Shown here: one piece after another, positions 23,524 through 31,082 of the stretch
Layout of the letters: every line of letters begins with the position of its first letter
Numbering within the stretch: position 1 is the stretch's first letter
Source of the DNA: a virus
DNA: 62,738 bases
Virus record (IMG/VR): IMGVR_UViG_3300018411_000025
Coordinates: 1 to 62,738 of that record
Direction: 5' to 3' (one strand)
Made by a program: the position numbers and the translations under genes
Notes under the pieces: generated by a model
Databases searched by the model: none
What the model was told of the DNA's origin: nothing
Seen by the model: only the letters and a program-made list of their open reading frames with translations

Positions 23524-24402
23524 TTATTTATTTTGTAGTACGTGAGTGGTAAGGGTTAAATAGGTTGTCCCGCCAACAATGCCGTCAGCCACTAAACCAT
23601 GATCTTTCTGGAACTGAATAATGGCTTGTTGGGTTCTAGGGCCATATACTTTATCCGCGCTATGTAAATAACCTAAGGCTTTTAGATAGCGCTGTACTTC
23701 TAGGACAGCATCACTGCGGTCACCCAGACGGATAAGTGGACGTTTAAATCGACCTTCGTCAATACCGAAAACAGAAAGGGCAAAGTTTGACTTTACAATG
23801 CGGTCATTTAGCCCATGGTAACCCCCGTTGATAATGCGAGTAACCATTTTATGCGATAGGTTGTCTGCCCATTCTAGGATAGACTTTCCGTCTTTCTTAT
23901 TCGTGCTAAAGAACCACGCTGCTACCATGATGCCATAGACAGGGTCTTCACTGACTAAGGAGGGTTGCTCTACTAGGTTTAAGCGAATTGCTGTACCGGC
24001 TTTAATGTAGTTATCTTTACCGGTAAGCTGAATAGGACCTCGTCCACGGTAGAGATAGCCATCCCCTTTCGTATCATTCCCCATACGTCCACCATAAACC
24101 TTATTGGCAATGGCTTCAGGCTTACGATGGTAGGGTTTTGCTGATGCCGCATTAGGAAAACGTGAAGGCCATACTTTCATAAGTGCGGTATAGCTGTAAT
24201 ATAGGTTTTCTTCAAATACAGTAAAACCCGCGGACTCGTGGGCACACTGTCCGATAAAACATGCCCATCGGTTAGGCGTGTTAATGCCCATAGCTTCAAT
24301 CTGCGCGCGGAACTCGACAATGCGCTGAGCGTAGTCTACCTCAGCACCTAAGCCAGTAAATGCCTGCATGAGTTCATTGTCTGAAATGGTAAGTTTAGTC
24401 AT
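23524..24402 (-). CDS. Endolysin: GH19 muramidase/chitinase-type domain plus peptidoglycan-binding domain
   Basis: The start is ATG 24402 (MTKLTISDNE), nine bases after AGAGGA; 14 further upstream codons lack a ribosome site. 292 residues. GQCAHESAGF (Glu 56), YRGRGPIQLTG and the downstream WFFSTNK, RIINGGYHG are glycoside hydrolase 19 hallmarks. Residues about 222-285 (AVLEVQRYLKALGYL, YGPRTQQAIIQFQKDHGL) are a PG_binding_1 domain. No signal peptide is seen, so a holin or other exporter is required. It would cut the glycan strands of peptidoglycan at lysis. A second wall hydrolase is encoded at 26946. A virion-associated role is less likely. Confidence 0.9.
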   Translation of the reverse strand: MTKLTISDNELMQAFTGLGAEVDYAQRIVEFRAQIEAMGINTPNRWACFIGQCAHESAGFTVFEENLYYSYTALMKVWPSRFPNAASAKPYHRKPEAIANKVYGGRMGNDTKGDGYLYRGRGPIQLTGKDNYIKAGTAIRLNLVEQPSLVSEDPVYGIMVAAWFFSTNKKDGKSILEWADNLSHKMVTRIINGGYHGLNDRIVKSNFALSVFGIDEGRFKRPLIRLGDRSDAVLEVQRYLKALGYLHSADKVYGPRTQQAIIQFQKDHGLVADGIVGGTTYLTLTTHVLQNK

Positions 24403-24469
24403 GGTTATAAATCCTCTTATCTGGTTCACATGATTTCCGCACACAAATAAAAAAGAAATGTTTAAAAGG

Positions 24470-24501
24470 CTAGAGGTATAGGGGAAACCCTATACCTCTA
24501 G
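24470..24501 (-). terminator. Hairpin terminator with GAAA tetraloop
   Basis: A 14-bp perfect stem (24470-24483 with 24488-24501), loop GAAA, follows the stop at 24507. On the minus strand the sequence continues CCTTTTAAACATTTCTTTTT, a good T-rich tail. Confidence 0.85.
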
Positions 24502-24506
24502 ATATC

Positions 24507-25127
24507 TTATTTTAGTGTCTTAACTAATCCAATTACATCGGCTACTATCATTTCACTAATCGACAGTACGGTCGTTGTTGATAGATAGTCTGACTGTACA
24601 TTGTACATGTTCTCCTTCACGTTCCCCTTCTTAAACACCGAGACTAACGTTTTATCATTAAAGTGAACAGAAAGATAACTGCCTCCGTGTCCCGACTCTG
24701 AGAAATGGTATCGCTTAGCTGGGTTGTTTCTAAAGCAATGTGCTAAAAACCCATAGATTTTCGCGTGTCGGCTAAAGAACGTTCTCCCTATAAGTATTAC
24801 CGATAAAATACTAAAGAAGTGAACCGCAACTACAGCCACAGGTAATACATACTGCAATATGGAGGACAGTGCGAGTAGCATGATTGCCCAGTTTCGTAGT
24901 ATCACGGCATAGCCAGCCTGTTTATAGCGCCCGGTAGGCTTTACCTTACAGTAGTAAGATACACCGGTCGACTTAAGGGCTGATGCTAGCAGCACAGCAC
25001 GTGCAAAATCTTCCGTCTCTAATATCATTGACTTACCCTGCGTCATCTTAAACCCTATAGTGGCGAGTTTTAAGGCTGGGCGATTAACCACAGTAGAACC
25101 ATTTTTGATATTAAACTGGATTGCCAT
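24507..25127 (-). CDS. Membrane protein with two central passes, 206 aa
   Basis: Residues about 74-115 form two close hydrophobic segments (WAIMLLALSSILQYVLPVAV and VHFFSILSVILIGRTFF) with basic flanks; N- and C-terminal parts are soluble and likely cytoplasmic. It overlaps the preceding gene by 17 bases and uses GGAG upstream of ATG 25127. Next to two lysis enzymes, it could be a holin-type or lysis-control protein, but its size and soluble arms are unusual for a holin. Family unknown. Confidence 0.65.
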   Translation of the reverse strand: MAIQFNIKNGSTVVNRPALKLATIGFKMTQGKSMILETEDFARAVLLASALKSTGVSYYCKVKPTGRYKQAGYAVILRNWAIMLLALSSILQYVLPVAVVAVHFFSILSVILIGRTFFSRHAKIYGFLAHCFRNNPAKRYHFSESGHGGSYLSVHFNDKTLVSVFKKGNVKENMYNVQSDYLSTTTVLSISEMIVADVIGLVKTLK

Positions 25128-25383
25128 CCGTATCTCCTAACAGGTATTGCTCTAACATTCCGTCTCTTACTGTTTCATCTACGTACACCACTGCGCGCCG
25201 GTACTCCTTACCGGCCATCGTTAAAGCAGGGATATGTGAAACAATGGCGAACTCCCTTGCTCCACATAGGTACGTTTGCTCGCCCTGTGTCGGGTAATTA
25301 TCTCTTCGTTTTAAAAGTCTCTTTAAAGAAAGGGCTTTAGCTAAACGATTAAATAAGGCTACATCTAACTCAGAGTACTGCAT
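25111..25383 (-). CDS. Hypothetical protein, 90 aa
   Basis: Short helical N-terminus (LFNRLAKALSLKRLLKRR, basic) followed by a beta-like part containing TYLCGAREFAIVSHIPALTM. Overlaps genes on both sides (14 bases upstream, 17 downstream), indicating tight translational coupling in this small-gene operon. No family recognised. Confidence 0.65.
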   Translation of the reverse strand: MQYSELDVALFNRLAKALSLKRLLKRRDNYPTQGEQTYLCGAREFAIVSHIPALTMAGKEYRRAVVYVDETVRDGMLEQYLLGDTDGNPV

Positions 25384-25861
25384 GTAAACCTTCCAATGTT
25401 TTACGAATCCCTAAATGGGTACGGTTACCGATTTTGAAATCGTTAGTAAAATAAGCATCTAGGGCTTCAGCCCCATCTCCCTTAGATAACGGCACCTGTA
25501 TTGGAGAGTCATCCGATGCATCGTAATAGTAGGTGGTGTATAACCCTACCGCTCGATGTCGTTTCAATAACAACATGTTGGAATGGTCAATGACATGTTC
25601 ATAAAGGAGTTTAAAGAATTCCGTTAGGGAACCCGTACCTGTAAAATAGAGCTCCGCGCCTAAATACCCTGGCCCTTCTTCGCCTGTGTACTGACGTGGT
25701 CCTGGGGAGACAATAAACCCACTCTTTACTTCAGACAGAGGTGGCGTTTTAATGTCATACAGCGAGTTTCCACATTCTGCCATTAAACGCTTTAGGGTAT
25801 TACATGCTAACTCACTTGCGGTTTCCGTATTAATGCGGACTTTGATATAATAAGTGTTCAT
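25370..25861 (-). CDS. Hypothetical protein, 163 aa, paralogue of the next upstream gene
   Basis: The middle EEGPGYLGAELYFTGTGS, followed by a helix FKLLYEHV and then HRAVGLYTTYYYD, parallels the corresponding part of the 175-aa product at 25864 (QEGPGYFRLEASFISTLS, FELLHLLRHHF, HVEGRNTYFVHMVN). The two genes are adjacent, so a tandem duplication is likely. N-terminal KVRINTETASELACNTLKRL fits an alpha-beta sandwich. Function unknown. Confidence 0.65.
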   Translation of the reverse strand: MNTYYIKVRINTETASELACNTLKRLMAECGNSLYDIKTPPLSEVKSGFIVSPGPRQYTGEEGPGYLGAELYFTGTGSLTEFFKLLYEHVIDHSNMLLLKRHRAVGLYTTYYYDASDDSPIQVPLSKGDGAEALDAYFTNDFKIGNRTHLGIRKTLEGLHAVL

Positions 25862-25863
25862 TT

Positions 25864-26391
25864 TTAAATCGCCTCTTCTTTATGGTTTGCCGCAATGTAC
25901 TCAGCTACGCGTTCTGCCAGTACATCATGCGGGGTTTGTAAATTAATGCTGTCAGTAAAAGGTACGATACAGTGATATAGCTCACGCTTAGCGTTTACCA
26001 TATGCACAAAGTAAGTATTCCTACCTTCGACGTGTACAATGATGATGGGGCGGTTGGCTTCGCATCTAAAGTGGTGCCTTAAAAGATGCAAAAGCTCAAA
26101 GGCACCTTCGTAGCTTAAGGTGCTAATAAAGGAAGCTTCTAGTCGAAAATAACCCGGCCCTTCTTGGATACTGCTGTGTTTCCACGTAGGGTCATCTAAG
26201 GTAGAGGTCATCAGTTCATGGAAAAGCTTTCTAATACGAGGCGAGGCCTTTTCTCCGTCAAAACGGTTCTGTGCTTCCTTGTAGCGCTCAACTCCCAATA
26301 AGTAAGCAAAATGCTTTAATGTTTCTAGAATAGACGCATGCACTGTATGGCGCTTAATGTCCAGCGTCAACATTACTCGTTGATAAGCCAT
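25864..26391 (-). CDS. Hypothetical protein, 175 aa, paralogue of the 163-aa neighbour
   Basis: Shares with its downstream neighbour the EGPGY signature and the strand-helix-strand pattern after it. N-terminus MLTLDIKRHTVHASILETLK mirrors KVRINTETASELACNTLKRL of the neighbour. It overlaps the 3' end of the gene upstream by 38 bases. No enzymatic motif; perhaps a small ligand-binding alpha-beta protein. Confidence 0.65.
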   Translation of the reverse strand: MAYQRVMLTLDIKRHTVHASILETLKHFAYLLGVERYKEAQNRFDGEKASPRIRKLFHELMTSTLDDPTWKHSSIQEGPGYFRLEASFISTLSYEGAFELLHLLRHHFRCEANRPIIIVHVEGRNTYFVHMVNAKRELYHCIVPFTDSINLQTPHDVLAERVAEYIAANHKEEAI

Positions 26392-26902
26392 TTTGATTTT
26401 CTCCTAAAATGCGGATGGTTTTAAAACGTTCGATTTTATCTAGGTCATAGATACCTATAGATTCGAAGTACTGACCCCATGCGAGAGCGTTAGCCTCAAT
26501 GTCGACAGTATGAGAAGGAACAGCAACCCAACCCCAGGCATCCACTCCGTGCTCGAAACCATTTAAATAGTCTTGTAGAGCCACGTTAATGTCGTCAATC
26601 AGCTCTATAGAACTGCATGGACGTGAGGCAGGTACCTCGGCATAACTAAAGTCTTTTGCGGTCGAGTCAAAGGCAAAGAAAACAAACGTCCACGGAAACT
26701 TACTGGTATTAAGCTCACGTATCCATGTTGCCCGCATATCGGATGGAATCCCTAATGGCGTTATCCCTTTACCGTCGGCATTGTGCACGGTGGCCTGATA
26801 AACAACGGAGCTATCCGAAATCCAGATATTTTCAAAAAAGCGCTGACGGACACTACCGGCGGTTTTATTCGGGTTATATTTCTTTTTGCGTGACTTAGCC
26901 AT
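26354..26902 (-). CDS. Hypothetical protein, 182 aa
   Basis: The start is ATG 26902 (MAKSRKKKYNPNK), preceded by GGAGA; four more in-frame codons exist upstream. A very basic N-terminal tail precedes a mixed alpha-beta body with many aromatics (WTFVFFAFDST, WGWVAVPSHTV). The basic tail could bind nucleic acid. First of the run of small overlapping genes ending at 24507. Confidence 0.65.
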   Translation of the reverse strand: MAKSRKKKYNPNKTAGSVRQRFFENIWISDSSVVYQATVHNADGKGITPLGIPSDMRATWIRELNTSKFPWTFVFFAFDSTAKDFSYAEVPASRPCSSIELIDDINVALQDYLNGFEHGVDAWGWVAVPSHTVDIEANALAWGQYFESIGIYDLDKIERFKTIRILGENQNGLSTSNVDAGH

Positions 26903-26935
26903 TATGGTCTCCAATTTAAAAGTCGGTGTAATAAA

Positions 26936-26962
26936 ACCTAGGGCGTTAATAGCGCCCTAGGT
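26936..26962 (-). terminator. Hairpin around the stop codon of the SleB-like gene
   Basis: A 10-bp stem (26936-26945 with 26953-26962) holds the TAA stop in its loop. Likely terminator or 3'-end stabiliser. Confidence 0.6.
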
Positions 26963-27806
26963 ATATTGGTGCAGTGTCGTACTGTGGGTTTTCCCAACCT
27001 GCAAGATTGTATTGTGCTTGGTTAAACGGATTGTCTTCTGTATAGCGAACGATTTTCCCATCGATAATATCATACTCGGTAAAAAAGACATGGCCTGACG
27101 AAACGGCTACTGGCCGCATGGCCTTTGCCCATCCAGGAACTACTTTTAATTTATCTAATGCGATAAAGTGAGTCGCCTGAATGTATTTACGTTCTTTACC
27201 CGAAAGGATATCTTTAGCCAGTTTGCGTATCTGTTCCCATTTACGGGCTTCGATTGCATTACTACGGGCTTCTACTGGTGTAAAGTCTTTTACCTTACCC
27301 CAAACAATCTCCTTTAAGATTTTAGCGTAGGGCTTCATAGATGTAAACTGCGTCCCATAGCCTTCGGCTGCTACTAGACAGGCATTGCCTTCATACCACG
27401 ATAGCCCTACCCGTTCATAGACACTGTTAGCAATAAAGACCATGTCTTTACGTGAACCGGCTCTTTCTTCACCAAACAGTAAGATAGATAGACAGAGCTC
27501 TTCTTGCCATTGTGCAAGGTTTTGTTTGGGTGACCAAAGCTTAGCATAGGGCAACGTATCGAGCATATCCGCCGTTTCATCCATCTCGTCTTTTAGACTG
27601 CCTATTTGAACTAACAGGTCTTCATTAGTATACTCGAGCTCATCGATGTAGTCGTGTAAGTTTTCCTTTTTTACCAGAAGCTCTGCTTTCTGTCCTTTTA
27701 GGTCACTGACCTCCAGTATCGAATATACGTTTACGGTTAATGAAACACTGATTAAGACTAAAAGAGCCGCATACCAATTGCGGCTCAAATACACACAGTT
27801 ACCCAT
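26946..27806 (-). CDS. Membrane-anchored SleB/CwlJ-like cell wall hydrolase
   Basis: 286 residues. One N-terminal membrane segment (about 11-31, WYAALLVLISVSLTVNVYSI) is followed by a coiled coil (about 35-80, many Leu/Glu/Asp). The C-terminal domain has FGEERAGSRKDMVFIANSVY (about 111-130), matching the E-A-GE--G--AVA-VV-NR signature of SleB-type transglycosylases, then YGTQFTS and later SGHVFF. SleB-type enzymes cut peptidoglycan strands. The uncleaved anchor and coiled coil suggest a periplasm-facing enzyme tethered in the inner membrane, as with signal-anchor endolysins. It overlaps the gene upstream by 8 bases. The family call is by motif; the catalytic glutamate is presumed. Confidence 0.7.
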   Translation of the reverse strand: MGNCVYLSRNWYAALLVLISVSLTVNVYSILEVSDLKGQKAELLVKKENLHDYIDELEYTNEDLLVQIGSLKDEMDETADMLDTLPYAKLWSPKQNLAQWQEELCLSILLFGEERAGSRKDMVFIANSVYERVGLSWYEGNACLVAAEGYGTQFTSMKPYAKILKEIVWGKVKDFTPVEARSNAIEARKWEQIRKLAKDILSGKERKYIQATHFIALDKLKVVPGWAKAMRPVAVSSGHVFFTEYDIIDGKIVRYTEDNPFNQAQYNLAGWENPQYDTAPIYLGRY

Positions 27807-28449
27807 AATAAAATTCCCCTTTCTTTAGTTTTATACCACAACGCAGTGGGTCACATAAGTCTCGCTCTATCACGCGATGGCGGTAGCCTAGACGTTCTAG
27901 CTGATTAATGACGGTGTAGTTTAGTCCACCAGTAGGTGTAATGAGATGCGTGTCAATCATTGCTTTAAATGACGCTAATACCGGATGGGCTTCCAGGTAA
28001 AGTAAGTTTGTTATAAATGATGGTAAGATAGACGTGTCGGTTTCAATGCGTTTGATGTACTTAAAGAAATCCTCACGGCTGACATTTTGTGCCGCGTAGA
28101 AGTCATAGATTCTATCGGCAGGCGGGACTTGAAACTGATTAGCCATCACAGTCGGTAACTGTCCCCAGGCATGTGTCCACTCTGGTTCTTCCAGCAAGTC
28201 TATAATGGTACCATTATAGAGTGCACAGTAATTAGCAATGGCGAGTAAGATTTGAGCAGCCTTAGCTCTTTCTTGGTTACAGACTTCGACGTCTTCATTG
28301 TAGAAGCCTGTAACAGCACAGATGCAAGTCCACACGTCATCATTAAAACCTTCTGCCTCATAGAGAGCTAATATAGGTCTACTGAGCAGTGCAGATAATA
28401 GTGGGTGTTCTGGTTTCATTAACCAGTCGTCAGTCAATGCTACATACAT
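27799..28449 (-). CDS. Hypothetical protein, 216 aa, first gene after a promoter
   Basis: Helical soluble protein with several Cys and Trp residues (WTCICAVTGFYNEDVEVC) and no recognised motif. Its start codon (28449) lies 35 bases downstream of the TAAAACCTATATTAC element, so it heads the transcript that continues into the SleB-like hydrolase. In phiKZ a gene next to the portal has a similar position, but I cannot claim homology. Confidence 0.65.
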   Translation of the reverse strand: MYVALTDDWLMKPEHPLLSALLSRPILALYEAEGFNDDVWTCICAVTGFYNEDVEVCNQERAKAAQILLAIANYCALYNGTIIDLLEEPEWTHAWGQLPTVMANQFQVPPADRIYDFYAAQNVSREDFFKYIKRIETDTSILPSFITNLLYLEAHPVLASFKAMIDTHLITPTGGLNYTVINQLERLGYRHRVIERDLCDPLRCGIKLKKGEFYYG

Positions 28450-28483
28450 AAAGGTATCTCCGTTAAAAGGGCTTATTCAAATA

Positions 28484-28498
28484 GTAATATAGGTTTTA
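28484..28498 (-). promoter_or_regulatory. Phage promoter-like element TAAAACCTATATTAC
   Basis: Same 15-mer as at 12092 and 41026, on the minus strand, placed between the portal terminator (28510-28545) and the start at 28449 (35 bases away; 36 bases at the 12092 site). The equal spacing supports a real promoter with a short leader. Confidence 0.65.
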
Positions 28499-28509
28499 AA
28501 CGACATAGA

Positions 28510-28545
28510 AAAATAGGTAAGAGCACAAAGGCTCTTACCTATTTT
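28510..28545 (-). terminator. Portal gene terminator
   Basis: A 15-bp perfect stem (28510-28524 with 28531-28545), loop ACAAAG, begins 26 bases after the portal stop. AAAATA and TATTTT at the stem base give T-richness on the minus strand. Confidence 0.8.
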
Positions 28546-28570
28546 AAGTCTTACGTTTACGAGTGTATCT

Positions 28571-30964
28571 TTATGGCGTTGGAGGGGTTTCTTCCTCTTC
28601 TTCCGTAGGTGGCATTTCTTCCTCTTCCTCTTCTGGAGCAGGTAGGTCTTCCTCTACAGGTTCAGTGGGAGTTTCTTCCTCTTCGTCAGTAGTGCCAAAG
28701 TCCCATGACGGTGCAGGTGTACTCCATGGGTCACTAGATGGACTTTCTGCAGGTGCATCTGCCGTTCCTCCGGCTTTATCATTTGCTTTATCTTCTTCTT
28801 TCTGAAGTTTAGAGCTGGTCATGATAAGTCCTTTCACAATACGCCCTACTGTTTTGAACAGGTCTTTATGGTAACTATTAATACGGTCAGCAATGTTTTC
28901 CGCATCTTCTAGGTCATACAGGCGTTGTAACTCAGGGAGTATGTTTTCAGAGATGAGGTACTCTCGTTTAAAGTGCGCAGCAAATATAGCTCGAATTTCC
29001 TCTAAGGCGTCACCCGAGACATCGGTGGTGATTAAGCCGCGTAACATCGTATCGGAAATGTGCACTTCCATTACGTCGTCGATAAACCCAGCATATCGAT
29101 TAAATGCTTCGATTTGCTGTTCGATTCTGACTTCATCAGCTCGTGGCAGTGCTGGAGCTAAGGCATCAATGAATCGGTCTACGTTTGCTTCACCCACTAT
29201 ATCACTAATCATTTTCCATAGATGGTCGGATAGATAAATGTATTTACGGATGCGGTTACGCATCAGTGTAATAAAGGTATCTTGGTCAACCATGGAACGT
29301 TTAGCAAAGAGTTGGTTTGATGTAATCGTGTTAATAGCAAACTCGCCTTGCAGTGACTGGTCAATGACTTCAGGTGGTACAGATAGCCCCGCGTATTGAG
29401 CACGTTTTAACTGTTCAGCTAACTCGTCATCTACACGGGCAATTTGACGTTGACGGTCTTCAACTTCTAACTTCGTATTAGGGTAGCGTTCGCCCCCATC
29501 TACGTTTACACGAATTCCAGAGCGACGTAACTCATCAATCATAGAGGTTGGTGAGAATGTCCCTAGTGGAATACTTCGGTCGATGATACGCCCATACTCA
29601 TGAACGAGGTTACGTACGGTACGTGGACCATCTCGGTCTTTAGCATCGAGGGTAATGTTTAAATCTCTCTGTGGGATAGAGTTAGACATCTGACGGATTA
29701 GGTCAGAGAACATCACTACGGCACGTAAAGATGAATAGAGCTGTGTTTTCTCTAAGAGAGATACGCCATGGCCCATACTGTTGTACTCAAACGCCATGTA
29801 GTCGACCATGTAGTGTGGCACATAGAGCAATCGGGTTTCCTGTGCTTCTAGAGCGCGTGAGAACATCATGCGATAGAAAGGTTCGTGGTCTTTCAGTTTA
29901 AAGTACCCATCTTCACCCGTAGTACGCACTGCTTGCTCAATGGTCTTTTCCATCTCCTTGCGATACATACGCAGTAGCCCCGCGGGGTCTTCTTCACGCA
30001 TCTTCCCTTCAAATCCCATGTTTTTCAGTGTCATGTAGTCTTGAGTCGTATTACTCTGCGTAGCCGCTAAGAGACGCTTCTGCAGCTTCTCAAAGTAATT
30101 CGCTTCTTCCATTTCAGAAGTAATACTTCCGTGTTGGTCGACTTGGATGATGTAGGCCACATGACGTGATGGGTCAGCCGGGTCATGTATGGGTAAGATA
30201 CAATCTGGCGGGATTTTAAAGATGAGTGGGTCGCCGCCTTTGGCTTTATCGCCAATAGGCGCACTTAGCTTCATTAGCTCGCGTTTACGGTTACGGAAGA
30301 CAGGGGCACTGCCGTAACTTTCCATACTGACTTCAGCATTGCGGTGGTCTTTTAGTACCTGTTCAATAGCAGGACGGCGTAAGATATTTAAGTTGTCACT
30401 AATACCCGAAATCCCTAGGCGCTTAAAGGTCGCTTCTACCTCTGGCTCTGGCGCTATAATACCGTGTGTTTTACAATATGTGTCTAAGTCAGTGATAGAC
30501 TCCATGCCGAACTCATTACCCTGGATAGCCGTATCCAGTGTATTAGGTGGAATCATCAACCATATATGCGCGCCGTATAAAAAGAGCGCTTCATCAATAA
30601 AGGTTGACATGTCCCGCTCTAATGGCGTTCTGGTTCTAAAGTGGGCGGTAAGTTCCGTCAATAACTCTGTCGCTTTCTCGTCAGGCTGATAGACATCAGG
30701 GTCGAGTTTAAACCGAAGTTTAGGTGTGACCATGTCCTTAGGAGAAAGGATCATTGCTGTACGGATTTCCATACATAGACGCAAGTCAGGATGCAGTTCG
30801 AGTATCCCACTGACGTTATTTAACTGGTTTGTGGTTTCTTCCAATACCGCACGAATCTGGTCTTTGTTTGCCGTTTGATTGGCTGCTGCGTTCTGGGCGG
30901 ACTTACGCTCCGCTAAAATGGAATCAATGGGAACAAGAAACCCATCGTTGGTGGTGTCGGACAT
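28571..30964 (-). CDS. Portal protein candidate (phiKZ gp129-like)
   Basis: 797 residues. It has the layout of large myophage portals: an N-terminal region giving way to a mixed core (LHPDLRLCMEIRTAMIL, MIPPNTLD, DCILPIHDPADPSRHVAYII), a segment VDYMAFEYNSMGHGVSLLEK leading into the stem-type helices, then PNTKLEVEDRQRQIARVDDE and a wing/crown helix. The last 75 residues are almost pure Glu/Pro/Thr. Motifs GMES (153-156) and VSMES (212-216) could be protease sites, although portals are not always cut. The portal is the DNA gateway and packaging-motor seat at one capsid vertex. Its position near capsid and RNA-polymerase-like genes matches phiKZ order. No direct sequence comparison was possible. 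Confidence 0.65.
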   Translation of the reverse strand: MSDTTNDGFLVPIDSILAERKSAQNAAANQTANKDQIRAVLEETTNQLNNVSGILELHPDLRLCMEIRTAMILSPKDMVTPKLRFKLDPDVYQPDEKATELLTELTAHFRTRTPLERDMSTFIDEALFLYGAHIWLMIPPNTLDTAIQGNEFGMESITDLDTYCKTHGIIAPEPEVEATFKRLGISGISDNLNILRRPAIEQVLKDHRNAEVSMESYGSAPVFRNRKRELMKLSAPIGDKAKGGDPLIFKIPPDCILPIHDPADPSRHVAYIIQVDQHGSITSEMEEANYFEKLQKRLLAATQSNTTQDYMTLKNMGFEGKMREEDPAGLLRMYRKEMEKTIEQAVRTTGEDGYFKLKDHEPFYRMMFSRALEAQETRLLYVPHYMVDYMAFEYNSMGHGVSLLEKTQLYSSLRAVVMFSDLIRQMSNSIPQRDLNITLDAKDRDGPRTVRNLVHEYGRIIDRSIPLGTFSPTSMIDELRRSGIRVNVDGGERYPNTKLEVEDRQRQIARVDDELAEQLKRAQYAGLSVPPEVIDQSLQGEFAINTITSNQLFAKRSMVDQDTFITLMRNRIRKYIYLSDHLWKMISDIVGEANVDRFIDALAPALPRADEVRIEQQIEAFNRYAGFIDDVMEVHISDTMLRGLITTDVSGDALEEIRAIFAAHFKREYLISENILPELQRLYDLEDAENIADRINSYHKDLFKTVGRIVKGLIMTSSKLQKEEDKANDKAGGTADAPAESPSSDPWSTPAPSWDFGTTDEEEETPTEPVEEDLPAPEEEEEEMPPTEEEEETPPTP

Positions 30965-31036
30965 GTGATAAACTCCTTATTGAATCTATAAGATTTCAGA
31001 ACTAGACGATTTAAGCACCCGATTAATCAAAATCGT

Positions 31037-31060
31037 GAATCCCTAATTTAATAGGGGTTC
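31037..31060. promoter_or_regulatory. Hairpin in divergent leader
   Basis: GAATCCCTA (31037-31045) pairs with TAGGGGTTC (31052-31060), one G-U pair, loop ATTTAA, in the 118-base region between the portal start and the + strand gene at 31083. May be an operator or leader structure for the + strand island; promoters for both directions should lie here. Confidence 0.35.
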
Positions 31061-31082
31061 CACACCCGGAGACAGGACCATT

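Noticed and set aside
24196-24209. GTAATATAGGTTTT inside the endolysin gene, near match to the promoter element
   Set aside because: Encodes the NLYYS stretch of the GH19 domain and has no gene start downstream at suitable distance; probably coincidental.
28563-28805. Ser/Gly-rich 80-codon frame on the + strand
   Set aside because: Mirror of the Glu-rich portal tail repeats (CTTCCTCTT-type sequence); no ribosome site.
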